Assembly: GCA_035604135.1 (NCBI GenBank) | Contig: DATNJB010000066.1 | Span: 1 to 64,000, forward strand | Direction of reading: 5' to 3' | DNA length: 64,000 bases | Source: Poindextera sp035604135 | GTDB lineage: Bacteria; Pseudomonadota; Alphaproteobacteria; Caulobacterales; Caulobacteraceae | In this document: positions 24,731-33,684 of the stretch, one piece after another | How positions within the stretch are numbered: the first letter of the stretch is position 1 | How the letters are laid out: the number at the start of each line of letters is the position of its first letter | The notes under the pieces: model-generated | What the model was told of the DNA's origin: nothing | What the model saw: only the letters and a program-made list of their open reading frames with translations | The model's database searches: none | Made by a program: the position numbers and the translations under genes

Positions 24731-26035
24731 ATGGACTTCGACATCTCCCCCACCCAGACCCGCTGGCTGAAGCGCGTCGTCGCCTTCATGCAGGAGCATA
24801 TCTATCCGGCTATCCCGGCGTACGAGGCCGAGATGTCCGTCGTCGGCAAGGCGCGGTGGAAGGTCGTTCAGGTCGTCGAAGAGTTGAAGAAGAAGGCGAG
24901 GGCCGAGGGCCTTTGGAACTTCTTCATGCCACCGGACTCGGGGCATCCGCAGGTCGACGACACGTTCAAGTTCGACGGCCACCAGCTGACCAACCTCGAG
25001 TACGCGATGATCGCCGAGCAGATGGGCAAGGTGAGCTTCGCTTCTGAGGTCTTCAACTGCTCCGCGCCCGACACGGGCAACATGGAAGTGCTGATGCGTT
25101 TCGGCACGCTCGAGCAGAAGGAGACGTGGCTCAAGCCGCTGATGAACGGCGAGGTCCGCTCGGCCTTCCTGATGACCGAGCCGGCGGTCGCTTCCTCCGA
25201 CGCCACCAATATCGAGACCCGCATCGACCGCGACGGCGACCACTATGTGATCAACGGCCGCAAGTGGTGGTCATCGGGCGTCGGCGACCCGCGCTGCAAG
25301 GTCGCCATCGTGATGGGCAAGACCAATTTCGACGGCGAGCGCCACTCGCAGCAATCGCAGCTGCTCGTGCCCCTGGACACGCCCGGCATCAAGATCGAGC
25401 GCATGCTGCCCGTGTTCGGCTATGACGACGCCCCGCACGGCCATGGCCAGGTGCTGCTGAAGGACGTGCGTGTGCCGGTCGAGGACGCGCTGTTGCTCGG
25501 CGAGGGCCGGGGCTTCGAGATCGCCCAGGCACGCCTGGGGCCTGGCCGCATCCACCACTGCATGCGCACCTGTGGCGTCGCCGAGGTGGCGCTGGAAAAG
25601 ATGTGCCGGCGGCTGCTCAGCCGCAAAGCCTTTGGCAAGTACATTTCCGACCACTCGGTCTGGGAGGAGCGGGTCGCCCAAGCCCGCATCAACATCGAGA
25701 TGTGCCGCCTGCTCTGCCTGAAGGCCGCCGACATGATGGACAAGGCCGGCAACAAGTCGGCCAGGCTCGAGATCGCCATGATCAAGGTCGCCGCGCCCAC
25801 CATGGCGCTCAAGATCATCGACGATGCGATCCAAGCGCACGGCGGCGCCGGGGTCACCACCGACTTCGGCCTCGCCCGCGCCTATGCGAGCCAGCGCACC
25901 CTGCGCCTGGCCGACGGGCCCGACGAGGTGCACATGCGCACGATCGCGCGCATGGAGTTCGGCAAGTACGGCGACCTCGTCTACCAGCAGAAGGTCGAGC
26001 GGGAAGCCGCGCTGGCGGTGCCGGGGATCCGATGA
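24731..26035 (+). CDS. Acyl-CoA dehydrogenase family protein, 434 aa
   Basis: FAD-dependent acyl-CoA dehydrogenase: AFLMTEPAVASSDATNIET, YVINGRKWWSSGVGDPRC, RVPVEDALLLGEGRGFEIAQ, and the C-terminal domain with IQAHGGAGVTTDFGLARAYASQRTLRLADGPDEVH. The size and the DAIQAHGGAGV end match the bacterial ACAD10/11-like group acting on branched or long chains; substrate not certain. Its stop overlaps the next ATG (ATGA). Confidence 0.9.
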   Translation: MDFDISPTQTRWLKRVVAFMQEHIYPAIPAYEAEMSVVGKARWKVVQVVEELKKKARAEGLWNFFMPPDSGHPQVDDTFKFDGHQLTNLEYAMIAEQMGKVSFASEVFNCSAPDTGNMEVLMRFGTLEQKETWLKPLMNGEVRSAFLMTEPAVASSDATNIETRIDRDGDHYVINGRKWWSSGVGDPRCKVAIVMGKTNFDGERHSQQSQLLVPLDTPGIKIERMLPVFGYDDAPHGHGQVLLKDVRVPVEDALLLGEGRGFEIAQARLGPGRIHHCMRTCGVAEVALEKMCRRLLSRKAFGKYISDHSVWEERVAQARINIEMCRLLCLKAADMMDKAGNKSARLEIAMIKVAAPTMALKIIDDAIQAHGGAGVTTDFGLARAYASQRTLRLADGPDEVHMRTIARMEFGKYGDLVYQQKVEREAALAVPGIR

Positions 26036-26484
26036 GCCTCAACCTCAGCGCCGAGATCCGCGGCCTGGTCGACAACGCGCTGGCCAACGGCACGCCGATG
26101 CTGATCGCGGTGGTCACCGCCGATGGCAAGCCGCGCATGAGCTTTCGCGGTTCGATGCAGTCGTTGAGCGACGACCAGCTCAGCTTCTGGGCGCGGCGGC
26201 TCGAGGGCGCGACGCTGGAGGGGATCAAGGTCCACCCGGACGTCGCGGTGCTCTACCGCGACGCCCCCAACCGCATGCTGCTGCAATTCGCCGGGCGCGC
26301 GCGGGTCGCCACCGACCCCGCCGAGCGCGACCGAGTCTATGAGATCGCGCCTGAGATCGAGCGACGCGCCGACCCCGAGCGCAAGGGCGACGGCGTCGTC
26401 ATCGACCTCGACCGCGTCGAGGGCATGCTCGGCCTCGGCGAGGACGGCCGGCCGAAGCTCCTGCGGCTGACGCGCGAGGACTGA
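26032..26484 (+). CDS. Pyridoxamine 5'-phosphate oxidase-like flavin split-barrel protein, 150 aa
   Basis: Split-barrel flavin-binding fold: NGTPMLIAVVTADGKPRMSFRGSMQSL, LSFWARRLEGATLEGIKVHPDVAVLYRD and LLQFAGRARVATDPAERDRVYE. It overlaps the acyl-CoA dehydrogenase gene by 4 bp (ATGA), so the two are co-translated. It is not PdxH itself: it is shorter and lacks the C-terminal half. Confidence 0.82.
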   Translation: MSLNLSAEIRGLVDNALANGTPMLIAVVTADGKPRMSFRGSMQSLSDDQLSFWARRLEGATLEGIKVHPDVAVLYRDAPNRMLLQFAGRARVATDPAERDRVYEIAPEIERRADPERKGDGVVIDLDRVEGMLGLGEDGRPKLLRLTRED

Positions 26485-26568
26485 CGCGCCTTGGCTTCCG
26501 CTTGACAGGGCCGAGACGCCGGTCGACTCCAGCCGGCTGGGGTTGGGCGCGGTTGGCAAGAGGCCGGG

Positions 26569-27282
26569 ATGACGATCGCACGCGCGGTCCGGCGGTGGGC
26601 TTGGGCGCTCGCCGGCCTTCTGCTCCTCGCCTTGCCCGCTCAGGCGGCCGGATGGCCGAACGCGTTGCCGGGCCAGCCCCTGGTGCAGGCGCCGCGCGTG
26701 TGCGCTTCGGGCATCGTTCCGATCAACCGGCGCTGTCACGTGATCGATTTCGCGCCGCTCGGGACGTTCAAGGGTCGGGATTGGTTCTACGCCTTCTACG
26801 ACACCCATTGGGCCGACCGGCACGGCCGGCAGGACCGTGGCTTTCCGGTCATCTTCTATCTCGAGCGCCCGGCGACCCTCCGGTTGAGCCTCTGGGTCGA
26901 CGACGCGCCCGGCCTGGCCGGACGCTGGGCGCTCAGCCCGCCGCCGCGGCCCGTGCTGATCGTGCGCCCGGAGGCCATCTACCTCGGCTTCACTCTGCAG
27001 GGCCTTCGCGTGGCCGACGACCAGCGGCTGTTTCGGCTTTCTGGCCTGCACTGGAAGGCGCTCCAGATCATGCGCCCGTCCTTCTCCGACCAGGGAAAGC
27101 TGGCGGCGGCGACCCCGGCGGGTTGCGCACGGACCTCGGCGTGGCGATACGACTGGACCAGCTTCACTCTGCGCGCGCCGGTGCGACGCATGCTCGGCGG
27201 GGCCGATTGCGGGACCATCGTGGCCGCGCTGAGCGTCCGTCGCGATCGCCTGACGCTGACCGGCGCGCGGCTGACGCGCTGA
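26569..27282 (+). CDS. Exported hypothetical protein, 237 aa
   Basis: A clear signal peptide (basic MTIARAVRRW, hydrophobic LAGLLLLALPA, AQA cleavage near residue 26). The mature part has four cysteines, possibly in two disulphides (CASG, RRCHV, GCART, DCGTI), and Trp/Tyr-rich beta-type segments. No family recognised. Standalone, with no close operon partner. Confidence 0.7.
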   Translation: MTIARAVRRWAWALAGLLLLALPAQAAGWPNALPGQPLVQAPRVCASGIVPINRRCHVIDFAPLGTFKGRDWFYAFYDTHWADRHGRQDRGFPVIFYLERPATLRLSLWVDDAPGLAGRWALSPPPRPVLIVRPEAIYLGFTLQGLRVADDQRLFRLSGLHWKALQIMRPSFSDQGKLAAATPAGCARTSAWRYDWTSFTLRAPVRRMLGGADCGTIVAALSVRRDRLTLTGARLTR

Positions 27283-27325
27283 GCGACGGTTGACCCCGGC
27301 CGCGGCTCCGGGCTACCCGCCGCCG

Positions 27326-28192
27326 ATGAGCCCGCCCGTCATCATCGCGGGGCTGTCGCGAGTCGCGACGGCCTACGACGCCCTGCTCTGCGACGTCTGG
27401 GGCGTCGTGCACAACGGACGCGAACGCTTCGCGCCGGCGTGCGACGCGCTGGCGCGCTTCAAGGCCGAACGCGGTCCCGTCATCCTGATCTCCAACGCGC
27501 CGCGGCCGGCCAGCGATGTCCTGCCGCAGCTTGACGCGCTGGGCGTGCCGCGCGCCGCCTGGTCGGCCATGGTCACCTCCGGCGACGCTACGCGCGCCCT
27601 GCTGGCCGCGCGCGCGCCCGGCCCGGCGTGGGCGATCGGCCCGGCCCGCGATGCGCCGCTGTACGAGGGCCTCGGCCTCGGCTTCGCCGGCCCTGAAGAG
27701 GCGACCTTCATTGCCTGCACCGGCCCCGTCGACGACACCACAGAGACACCGGAGGACTATCGGGAGCGTCTGAGCGCGGGCGCCAGCCGCGGACTCGTCA
27801 TGATCTGCGCCAACCCCGACCGGGTCGTGCAGCGCGGCGATCGGCTGGTCTACTGCGGCGGCGCCCTGGCCGACCTGTACGCAGAGCTCGGCGGCGCAGT
27901 CGTGATGGCCGGCAAACCGCATGCGCCGATCTATGCGCTGGCGCTTGAGCGCGCCGCGGCCGAGGTCGGATGTCCGCTCGCGCGCGAGCGCGTGCTTTCG
28001 ATCGGGGACGGGATCGCCACCGACCTCGCCGGCGCTGCGGCTCAGGGGATCGATGCGCTGTTCATCGCCCACGGCATCCACGCGGCCGAGCTCATCGACG
28101 GCGATGCGCCGCTCGACGCCGCGCGGGTCGGCGCCACCCTCTCCGGCGAAGGCGGCAGAGCCCGGTTCGCCATGCGCGCGCTCGCCTGGTGA
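27326..28192 (+). CDS. HAD-superfamily hydrolase, TIGR01459-like, 288 aa
   Basis: Class IIA HAD: nucleophile Asp23 in LLCDVWGVVHNG (the unusual DVWG replaces DxDG and is typical of this subgroup), VILISNAPRP, then GKPHAPIYALAL and the acidic loop SIGDGIATDLAGAAAQGIDALFI. Probably a sugar or nucleotide phosphatase; substrate unknown. ATG 27326 was preferred over an upstream TTG at 27290. It precedes the MaoC and ribF genes on the same strand. Confidence 0.87.
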   Translation: MSPPVIIAGLSRVATAYDALLCDVWGVVHNGRERFAPACDALARFKAERGPVILISNAPRPASDVLPQLDALGVPRAAWSAMVTSGDATRALLAARAPGPAWAIGPARDAPLYEGLGLGFAGPEEATFIACTGPVDDTTETPEDYRERLSAGASRGLVMICANPDRVVQRGDRLVYCGGALADLYAELGGAVVMAGKPHAPIYALALERAAAEVGCPLARERVLSIGDGIATDLAGAAAQGIDALFIAHGIHAAELIDGDAPLDAARVGATLSGEGGRARFAMRALAW

Positions 28193-28243
28193 GTGACTTG
28201 GGCGCGAGCTTCGCTAAAAGCATGACTTGCGCTGGAGGGGGTC

Positions 28244-28666
28244 TTGCACGAGCGACGTCTGGAGGACCTGAGCATCGGCCAGACCGCGGAGCGCAGGCGC
28301 GTGGTCAGCGAAGCCGACATCGACGCGTTCGCAGCGGTGTCCGGCGACAGCAATCCGGTGCACCTCGACGCGGCTTACGCCGCGCAGACGCGTTTCGGCG
28401 GACGGATCGCCCACGGCATGCTAGCCGCCAGCTACCTGTCGGCGTTGCTGGGCACGGAGCTGCCAGGGCCGGGGGCCATCTACGTCAGCCAGACCCTTCG
28501 ATTCCGCCGCCCGGTCCGGATCGGCGACGAAGTCACCGCGCGCGTCACCATCGCGGCGATCGAGCCGGAGCGGGGGCGAGTCACGCTGGACACCGTGTGC
28601 CTGGTGGAGGGCAAGAACGTCGTCGAGGGCGAGGCCGTCGTGATGGTCGAGCGACGGAGCGCCTAG
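28244..28666 (+). CDS. MaoC-like hot-dog-fold (R)-enoyl-CoA hydratase, 140 aa
   Basis: Hydratase-2 motif with Asp35 and His40 in VSGDSNPVHLDAAYAAQTRFGGRIAHGML. It resembles PhaJ, which hydrates enoyl-CoA to (R)-3-hydroxyacyl-CoA. TTG 28244 has a strong GGAGGGGG before it. Four bp separate it from ribF. Confidence 0.86.
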   Translation: MHERRLEDLSIGQTAERRRVVSEADIDAFAAVSGDSNPVHLDAAYAAQTRFGGRIAHGMLAASYLSALLGTELPGPGAIYVSQTLRFRRPVRIGDEVTARVTIAAIEPERGRVTLDTVCLVEGKNVVEGEAVVMVERRSA

Positions 28667-28670
28667 GCCG

Positions 28671-29612
28671 GTGGGGCTGACGATCGTCGAGGGGTGGCGG
28701 GGGTTGGACGCGCGCTTGCGTGGCGCGGCGATCGCGTTTGGCGAGTTCGACGGCGTGCATCTGGGCCATCGCGCGGTCATCGCGCTGGCGGCGGAGGCTG
28801 CGCGGGCGAGCGGCGCGCCGCTGGGCGTCATCAGCTTCGAGCCTCATCCGCGCCGCTACTTCTTTCCCCACTCCGAGCCGTTCCAGCTGACAACGCGCGG
28901 CCAGCAGGCGCGGGCGCTCGAGGCTCTGGGCGCAGAGCTGCTCTACGTGCTGCCATTCGACGAGGCGATGGCCGTGATGAGCGATGAGACCTTCGCCCGC
29001 GACGTGTTGGCGCAAGGCCTTGGCGCGCGGCATGTGGCGGCGGGGTTCGATGTCACCTTCGGCAAGGACCGCACTGGCGACCCGGCTTCGCTCGAGCGCT
29101 ACGGCGCGGCGTTCGGCTTTTCGGTGTCCATCGCGCCAAGGGTGGGCGACGCCGAGGCGGCGAAGTTCTCGTCCAGCGCGGTCCGCGAGGCGCTGAAGAC
29201 CGGCCACCCGGACCGGGCGGAGCAGATTCTCGGCCGCCCGTTTGCGATCGAGGGCGTCGTGGTGGAAGGCCAGCATCTCGGCCGCAAACTCGGGTTTCCC
29301 ACCGCCAACGTTTTCGCCGGCGACTACGTCCGCCCGATGCTGGGCTCATACGCGACGCGCACACGCCTGGCGGATGGGCGCAACCTCGCCGGCGTCGCCA
29401 ACTTCGGCGAGAACCCCGCGACGGGTCTCGTCGAGGCCCGACTCGAGGTGCATCTGTTCGATTTCGACGAGGAGATCTACGGCCAGACGATCGAGACCGA
29501 GCTGATCGCCTTCATCCGGCCGGAGCTGCCCTTCGACAGCCTGGACGCTCTGATCCGCCAGATCGCCGATGACGCGGTCCGCGCCCGCGCGATTCTCGCG
29601 GCCGCGGCCTAG
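28671..29612 (+). CDS. ribF: Bifunctional riboflavin kinase/FAD synthetase, 313 aa
   Basis: N-terminal adenylyltransferase (AFGEFDGVHLGHRAV, with His30 and His33) and C-terminal flavokinase (VEGQHLGRKLGFPTANV, VANFGENPATG, VEVHLFDFDEEIYG). Makes FMN then FAD. Start is GTG 28671. Convergent with the MHS transporter gene, overlapping by 4 bp. Confidence 0.95.
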   Translation: MGLTIVEGWRGLDARLRGAAIAFGEFDGVHLGHRAVIALAAEAARASGAPLGVISFEPHPRRYFFPHSEPFQLTTRGQQARALEALGAELLYVLPFDEAMAVMSDETFARDVLAQGLGARHVAAGFDVTFGKDRTGDPASLERYGAAFGFSVSIAPRVGDAEAAKFSSSAVREALKTGHPDRAEQILGRPFAIEGVVVEGQHLGRKLGFPTANVFAGDYVRPMLGSYATRTRLADGRNLAGVANFGENPATGLVEARLEVHLFDFDEEIYGQTIETELIAFIRPELPFDSLDALIRQIADDAVRARAILAAAA

Positions 29613-31288
29613 GACGCAAGAACGCGACCGCGCGTCTCGGGCAGGAAGAAGATCGCCGCAACGACGCTGATGGCCGTGAAGGCGATCGGGTACAGAAGGC
29701 CAGCATAGAGGTTGCCGGTCGCGACCACGATCGAGAAGGACACCACCGGCTGGAAGCCGCCGATCCAGCCCGTGCCCAGGTGGTAGGGCAACGAGAGCGC
29801 CGTGTAGCGCACCCTCGTCGGGAAGAGTTCGGCGAGCGCGGCGGCCATAGGCCCGTAGAGCGCCGTCGCCGCAAGGGTGAAGACGAGCATCACCGCCAGC
29901 ATCAGCGCCCCGTTTCGCCGGGCCGGATCCGACTTGGCCGGATAGCCCGCCGCCTTCAACGCCGAGCTCAACGCCGCGGCGACCGAGGCCGTCGCCGCCC
30001 TCTGGGCCGCCGGCGCCAGCTTGCGCGCATCGACCGAGGACACGCTCGCAGCGCCGATACGGACGCTGGCGGGTTGGCCGGCCGGGCCGGCCTGGTTGGC
30101 GTAGCTGACCCCGCCGTTGGTCAGCGCCGCCTTGGCGATGTCGCAGCTGGAGAGGAACTTCGCCTTGCCCGTCAAGTCGAACTGCGACGAACAGTCGGCC
30201 GGGTCGGCGACCACGGTGACTGGGGTGTGCTTGACCGCATCGACCAGGGCCGGATTGGCCGCGTCGCTGATCAGGTGGAAGCCGGGGTAGAGGCTGACAA
30301 GGCCCAGGACCATCCCGAACATCATGACCGGCTTGCGCCCGATCTTGTCGGAGAGCCAGGCGAAGAACACGTACAGCGGCGCGCTGGCCACCGCCGCAAG
30401 CATGATCATGAGGTTGGCATAGTCGCCCTCGACCTTCAGGAAGCGCTCCATGAAGACGTCGGCGTAGAAGAAGACCGTGTACCAGTAGGCGCCTTGGGCG
30501 CACATCAGGCAGAAGAAGGCGATCAGCACCAGCTTGAGGTTGCTCCAGCGCCCGAACGCGTCGGTGAACGGCGCGCGGCTGGCCTGGCCCTCGTCCTTCA
30601 GCTGCTGGAACGAAGGGCTCTCGGCAAGCTTCGAGCGCATCCAGATCGAGATGGCCACCAGGCCGATCGAGACGAAGAACGGGATGCGCCATCCGCCCGA
30701 CCAGCCGGCGGCTGCGAACGCCGTCTCGCCCATGCTCCGTCGGGTGATGAAGATGACGCTGAGCGCCGCGATCAGCCCGAACGCGGCCGACGTCTGCACG
30801 AAACCGGTGAGGTAGCCCCGCCGCGCGGGCGGCGCGTGCTCGGCCACATAGATGGCCGCGCCGCCGTACTGGCCGCCGAGCGCGGCGCCCTGCAGCACGC
30901 GAAGGAGGATCAGCAGCACCGGCGCCAGGACCGGCGCGCTCTGCGCCGTCGGCAGCAGGCCGATGCCGAACGTCGCGCCGCCCATGAGCGAGACGCAGAT
31001 GAGGAATGCCGCCTTGCGTCCGAAGCGGTCGCCGACGCGGCCGAAGATGAGCGCGCCGAGCGGCCGGAAGGCGAACCCGACCCCGAAGAGGGCCAGCGCC
31101 GCGATCTGGCCGGCCGTTGGCCCCAGCTGGGCGAAGAAGTTCTTCGCGATGATCGTCAGGAGACTGCCGAAGACAAAGAAGTCGTACCACTCGAAGGCCG
31201 TGCTCGCGCAGGAAGCGGCGACCACGGTGCGCAGCGGGGTGGTTGGCCGGATGGCTGGCGACGCCCCGTCGGCGGTTGTCTCGGCCAT
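29609..31288 (-). CDS. MFS transporter, metabolite:H+ symporter (MHS) family, 559 aa
   Basis: MHS-type N-terminus (ASCASTAFEWYDFFVFGSL), GALIFGRVGDRFGRKAAF loop, RVLQGAALGGQYGGAAIYVAEHAP and a matching second loop FFAWLSDKIGRKPVM. About 110 extra residues (roughly 345-455, with CSSQFD and SSCDIAK) sit between C-terminal helices as a probable periplasmic insert; I recall such inserts in other long members of this family. Substrate, probably a small organic acid or osmolyte, is unknown. Confidence 0.88.
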   Translation of the reverse strand: MAETTADGASPAIRPTTPLRTVVAASCASTAFEWYDFFVFGSLLTIIAKNFFAQLGPTAGQIAALALFGVGFAFRPLGALIFGRVGDRFGRKAAFLICVSLMGGATFGIGLLPTAQSAPVLAPVLLILLRVLQGAALGGQYGGAAIYVAEHAPPARRGYLTGFVQTSAAFGLIAALSVIFITRRSMGETAFAAAGWSGGWRIPFFVSIGLVAISIWMRSKLAESPSFQQLKDEGQASRAPFTDAFGRWSNLKLVLIAFFCLMCAQGAYWYTVFFYADVFMERFLKVEGDYANLMIMLAAVASAPLYVFFAWLSDKIGRKPVMMFGMVLGLVSLYPGFHLISDAANPALVDAVKHTPVTVVADPADCSSQFDLTGKAKFLSSCDIAKAALTNGGVSYANQAGPAGQPASVRIGAASVSSVDARKLAPAAQRAATASVAAALSSALKAAGYPAKSDPARRNGALMLAVMLVFTLAATALYGPMAAALAELFPTRVRYTALSLPYHLGTGWIGGFQPVVSFSIVVATGNLYAGLLYPIAFTAISVVAAIFFLPETRGRVLAS

Positions 31289-31411
31289 GCAACCCTCCCC
31301 CTAAGCAGCGCAACCGGTCTAACATCGGCCCCGGGCGGGACGGAAGCGGCGGCGCTTGCGCACCGCGGCGCCGCCCCCACCTTTCAAGGACTTGCGCGAG
31401 TCCGATCCCCG

Positions 31412-31645
31412 ATGAAACCTGGAACGATCCTCCTTGCCGTGACGCTGGGCGCGATGCTCGCCTTCGTCGTGTGGGGGTTCTTCGCCGCCTGGAAGCTCTC
31501 GGGAAACGTGGCGATCAGCGCCAACGGCTACGTGGCGCTGGGGCTCGCCGGCGGCGTGACCTTGCTGCTGGGCGGCGGGCTGATGTGGCTGGCCTTCTAT
31601 TCGTCGCGGAAAGGCTTCGACGACATCGATCGCGACGACCCCTGA
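31412..31645 (+). CDS. Small two-helix membrane protein, 77 aa
   Basis: Two hydrophobic helices (ILLAVTLGAMLAFVVWGFFAAW, residues 6-27; YVALGLAGGVTLLLGGGLMWLAF, about 41-63) and a polar acidic tail FDDIDRDDP. No family recognised. It sits between two minus-strand genes. Confidence 0.65.
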   Translation: MKPGTILLAVTLGAMLAFVVWGFFAAWKLSGNVAISANGYVALGLAGGVTLLLGGGLMWLAFYSSRKGFDDIDRDDP

Positions 31646-31658
31646 GGCGCCGCCGTGA

Positions 31659-32480
31659 TCAGCCGCCGTAGGCCACGAACCAGCCGTTCCTGAAGCCCTC
31701 GCTCACCTTGCCATAAAGGAAGGGCTCTCCGTCGGGCGTCGCCACCCGTCCGCCGGCGCCCACCAGGACGGCGTGGGCGGCGGCGACATCCCACTCCATC
31801 GTCGGCCCGTGCCTCGGGTAGAGGTCGGCCTTACCCTCGGCGATCAGGCAGAGCTTGATCGAGGAATCCATCGATTGGCGCTCGGTGAAGCCGTAGCGCT
31901 TGCGAAGGTTCTCCTCTTGCTCGGGCTTGAGCGTGTGGCTGGTCAACGCCAGCAGGTGCGCCGGGTCCGGCCGGCGCACGTGGACGGGCGCGCCGCCCGT
32001 CTCGCCGAACTGGCGCTTGAGCGTCCCGCCGGCTGCGGTGAACCAGACCTCGCCCGTGGCCGGCGCGGCCACCGCGCCGGCCACCGGAACGCCGTCTTCG
32101 ACCAACCCGATATTGACGGTGAAGTGGGCGTCCCCGCGCACGAAGGCCTTGGTGCCATCCAGGGGGTCGACCAGGAAGAACCGCCGCGCCATCGCGGTTG
32201 GAACGCCGGCCGCGCTCACCGTCTCCTCGGCCAGGATCGGCACGCCGGGGAACGTGCGGGTGAGCGCTTCGATGATCAAAGCTTCCCCGCGCCGGTCGGC
32301 TTCGGTCACTGGGCTGTCGTCGGTCTTCGTCTCGACGGTGACCTCGGTGCGCCAGAGCGGGAGGATGACCGCGCTCGCCGCTTCGACCATCTCGGCCAGG
32401 CGGGCCCCAACGCCGGCGGGGCTGATGGCCGCCGCCGCGGCCTCGGGTGTGCGCTCATTCACGGCCGTGGTCTCTGGCAT
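31659..32480 (-). CDS. cysQ: 3'(2'),5'-bisphosphate nucleotidase CysQ, 273 aa
   Basis: Inositol-monophosphatase fold with the metal motif FFLVDPLDGTKAF (Asp105, Asp108), upstream ILAEETV (Glu85/86) and C-terminal GPTMEWDVAAAHAVL. The motif details fit CysQ, which recycles 3'-phosphoadenosine 5'-phosphate from sulphate assimilation. Divergent from chpT. Confidence 0.87.
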   Translation of the reverse strand: MPETTAVNERTPEAAAAAISPAGVGARLAEMVEAASAVILPLWRTEVTVETKTDDSPVTEADRRGEALIIEALTRTFPGVPILAEETVSAAGVPTAMARRFFLVDPLDGTKAFVRGDAHFTVNIGLVEDGVPVAGAVAAPATGEVWFTAAGGTLKRQFGETGGAPVHVRRPDPAHLLALTSHTLKPEQEENLRKRYGFTERQSMDSSIKLCLIAEGKADLYPRHGPTMEWDVAAAHAVLVGAGGRVATPDGEPFLYGKVSEGFRNGWFVAYGG

Positions 32481-32520
32481 GGACGGGCGATTTGCGAAAG
32501 CCGCAAATCAGCCCAGGTTC

Positions 32521-32539
32521 AGCGCGCTTAAGACGCGCT
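32521..32539. promoter_or_regulatory. Inverted repeat before chpT
   Basis: AGCGCG at 32521-32526 and CGCGCT at 32534-32539 flank CTTAAGA, ending 15 bp before the chpT ATG. It could be an operator or a leader hairpin; no known consensus fits. Confidence 0.3.
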
Positions 32540-32554
32540 GGAACGAGGCGAGCG

Positions 32555-33235
32555 ATGCAGGAGAACCCGTCCCAGCCTTCGCGGCTCGCGCACGCGCCGG
32601 CGGACGTGTCGGCCCTGGAGCTGGCCGCGCACGTAGCGGCCAAGCTTTGCCACGATCTCATCGCGCCGGCCGGCGCCATCACCATGGGCCTCGACATGCT
32701 GGAGGACCCACAGAGCCAGGATCTGCGCGACGACGCGCTGGCCCTGGTCGCGGCCAGCGCGCGCAAGTTCGTCGCCGTGTTGTCGTTCAACCGCGTGGCG
32801 CTAGGCGCATCGGCTGCGGCGGAGACCTTCGACGCCGCCGAGCTGGAGCGACTGACGCGCGGCATCTTCGCCGATGTGCGCGCCGACCTCGACTGGGCGA
32901 TCGAGGCCGAAAGCCTCGCCAAACCGGTCGCCCGCGTTCTGCTCAATCTGGCGCAGATCGGCGCCGGCGCATTGCCGAGCGGCGGCATCGCCCGTCTGAG
33001 CGTCGCGGCCGGAGATGGCGAGACCGAGGTTCGCCTGATGGCCGAGGGCGCCAAGCCGAGGCTGCGGCCGGACACCGAGGAGGGCCTGAAGGGCGCGCCA
33101 CTTGGCGAGCTGTTCGCCGGCCACTGGGTGCAAGCCTACTACCTCAGCCAACTGGTCGCCGCAGCCGGCGGGCGGCTGGTGACGGAAATCGGCGAGACGG
33201 AGATCGTGATCCGCGCGATTCTGCCCGGCGCCTAG
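32555..33235 (+). CDS. chpT: Histidine phosphotransferase ChpT, 226 aa
   Basis: The HisKA-like dimerisation helix with phosphoacceptor His33 in AAKLCHDLIAPAGAITMGLDML and a degenerate, ATP-free HATPase-like domain ending QAYYLSQLVAAAGGRL match Caulobacter ChpT. It relays phosphate from CckA to CtrA and CpdR, the core of the cell-cycle phosphorelay. A CtrA-type site is visible elsewhere in this window (49820). The chpT-cheY-cheR order recalls the Caulobacter locus. Confidence 0.9.
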   Translation: MQENPSQPSRLAHAPADVSALELAAHVAAKLCHDLIAPAGAITMGLDMLEDPQSQDLRDDALALVAASARKFVAVLSFNRVALGASAAAETFDAAELERLTRGIFADVRADLDWAIEAESLAKPVARVLLNLAQIGAGALPSGGIARLSVAAGDGETEVRLMAEGAKPRLRPDTEEGLKGAPLGELFAGHWVQAYYLSQLVAAAGGRLVTEIGETEIVIRAILPGA

Positions 33236-33315
33236 CGAATCTCGCCTGGGCCATACGGCTCCTTAACCAACCGGCGCGAGAAAGGCTCAGGTGATCCCAG
33301 GAGCCGCGAAACGCC

Positions 33316-33684
33316 GTGAAGACCTGTCTGGTCGTCGACGACAGCCGCGTAATCCGCAAGGTTGCGCGCCGAATCCTCGAGGACCTTGGCTTTGAAATCG
33401 CCGAGGCCGCCGACGGGATGGAGGCTATGGCATGGTGTCGGACGGCCATGCCCGAAGCGATCCTGCTCGACTGGAACATGCCGGTCATGGACGGCCTAAG
33501 CTTCTTGCGCGAGCTGCGCCGGGAGCCGGACGGCCACGAGCCGGTCGTGGTGTTCTGTACCGTGGAGAACGACCTCGAGCACATCGGCCAGGCGCTCGAC
33601 GCCGGCGCCGACGAGTACATCATGAAGCCGTTTGACGGCGACATCCTCGAGGACAAGTTCATCGAGGCCGGGTTGGTGGCATGA
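33316..33684 (+). CDS. Single-domain CheY-like response regulator, 122 aa
   Basis: Complete receiver: acidic pair in LVVDDSRVIRK, phosphoacceptor Asp52 in AILLDWNMPVMDG, Lys in YIMKPFDG. GTG start with AGGAG upstream; 4-bp overlap with cheR. I recall that Caulobacter has an orphan CheY/CheR pair next to chpT (cheYIII/cheRIII), and this is the likely counterpart. Output partner unknown. Confidence 0.88.
   Translation: MKTCLVVDDSRVIRKVARRILEDLGFEIAEAADGMEAMAWCRTAMPEAILLDWNMPVMDGLSFLRELRREPDGHEPVVVFCTVENDLEHIGQALDAGADEYIMKPFDGDILEDKFIEAGLVA

Noticed and set aside
33263..33268. TTAACC before the CheY-like gene as a CtrA site
   Set aside because: Only a half-site; the position 11 bp upstream reads CATA instead of TTAA.
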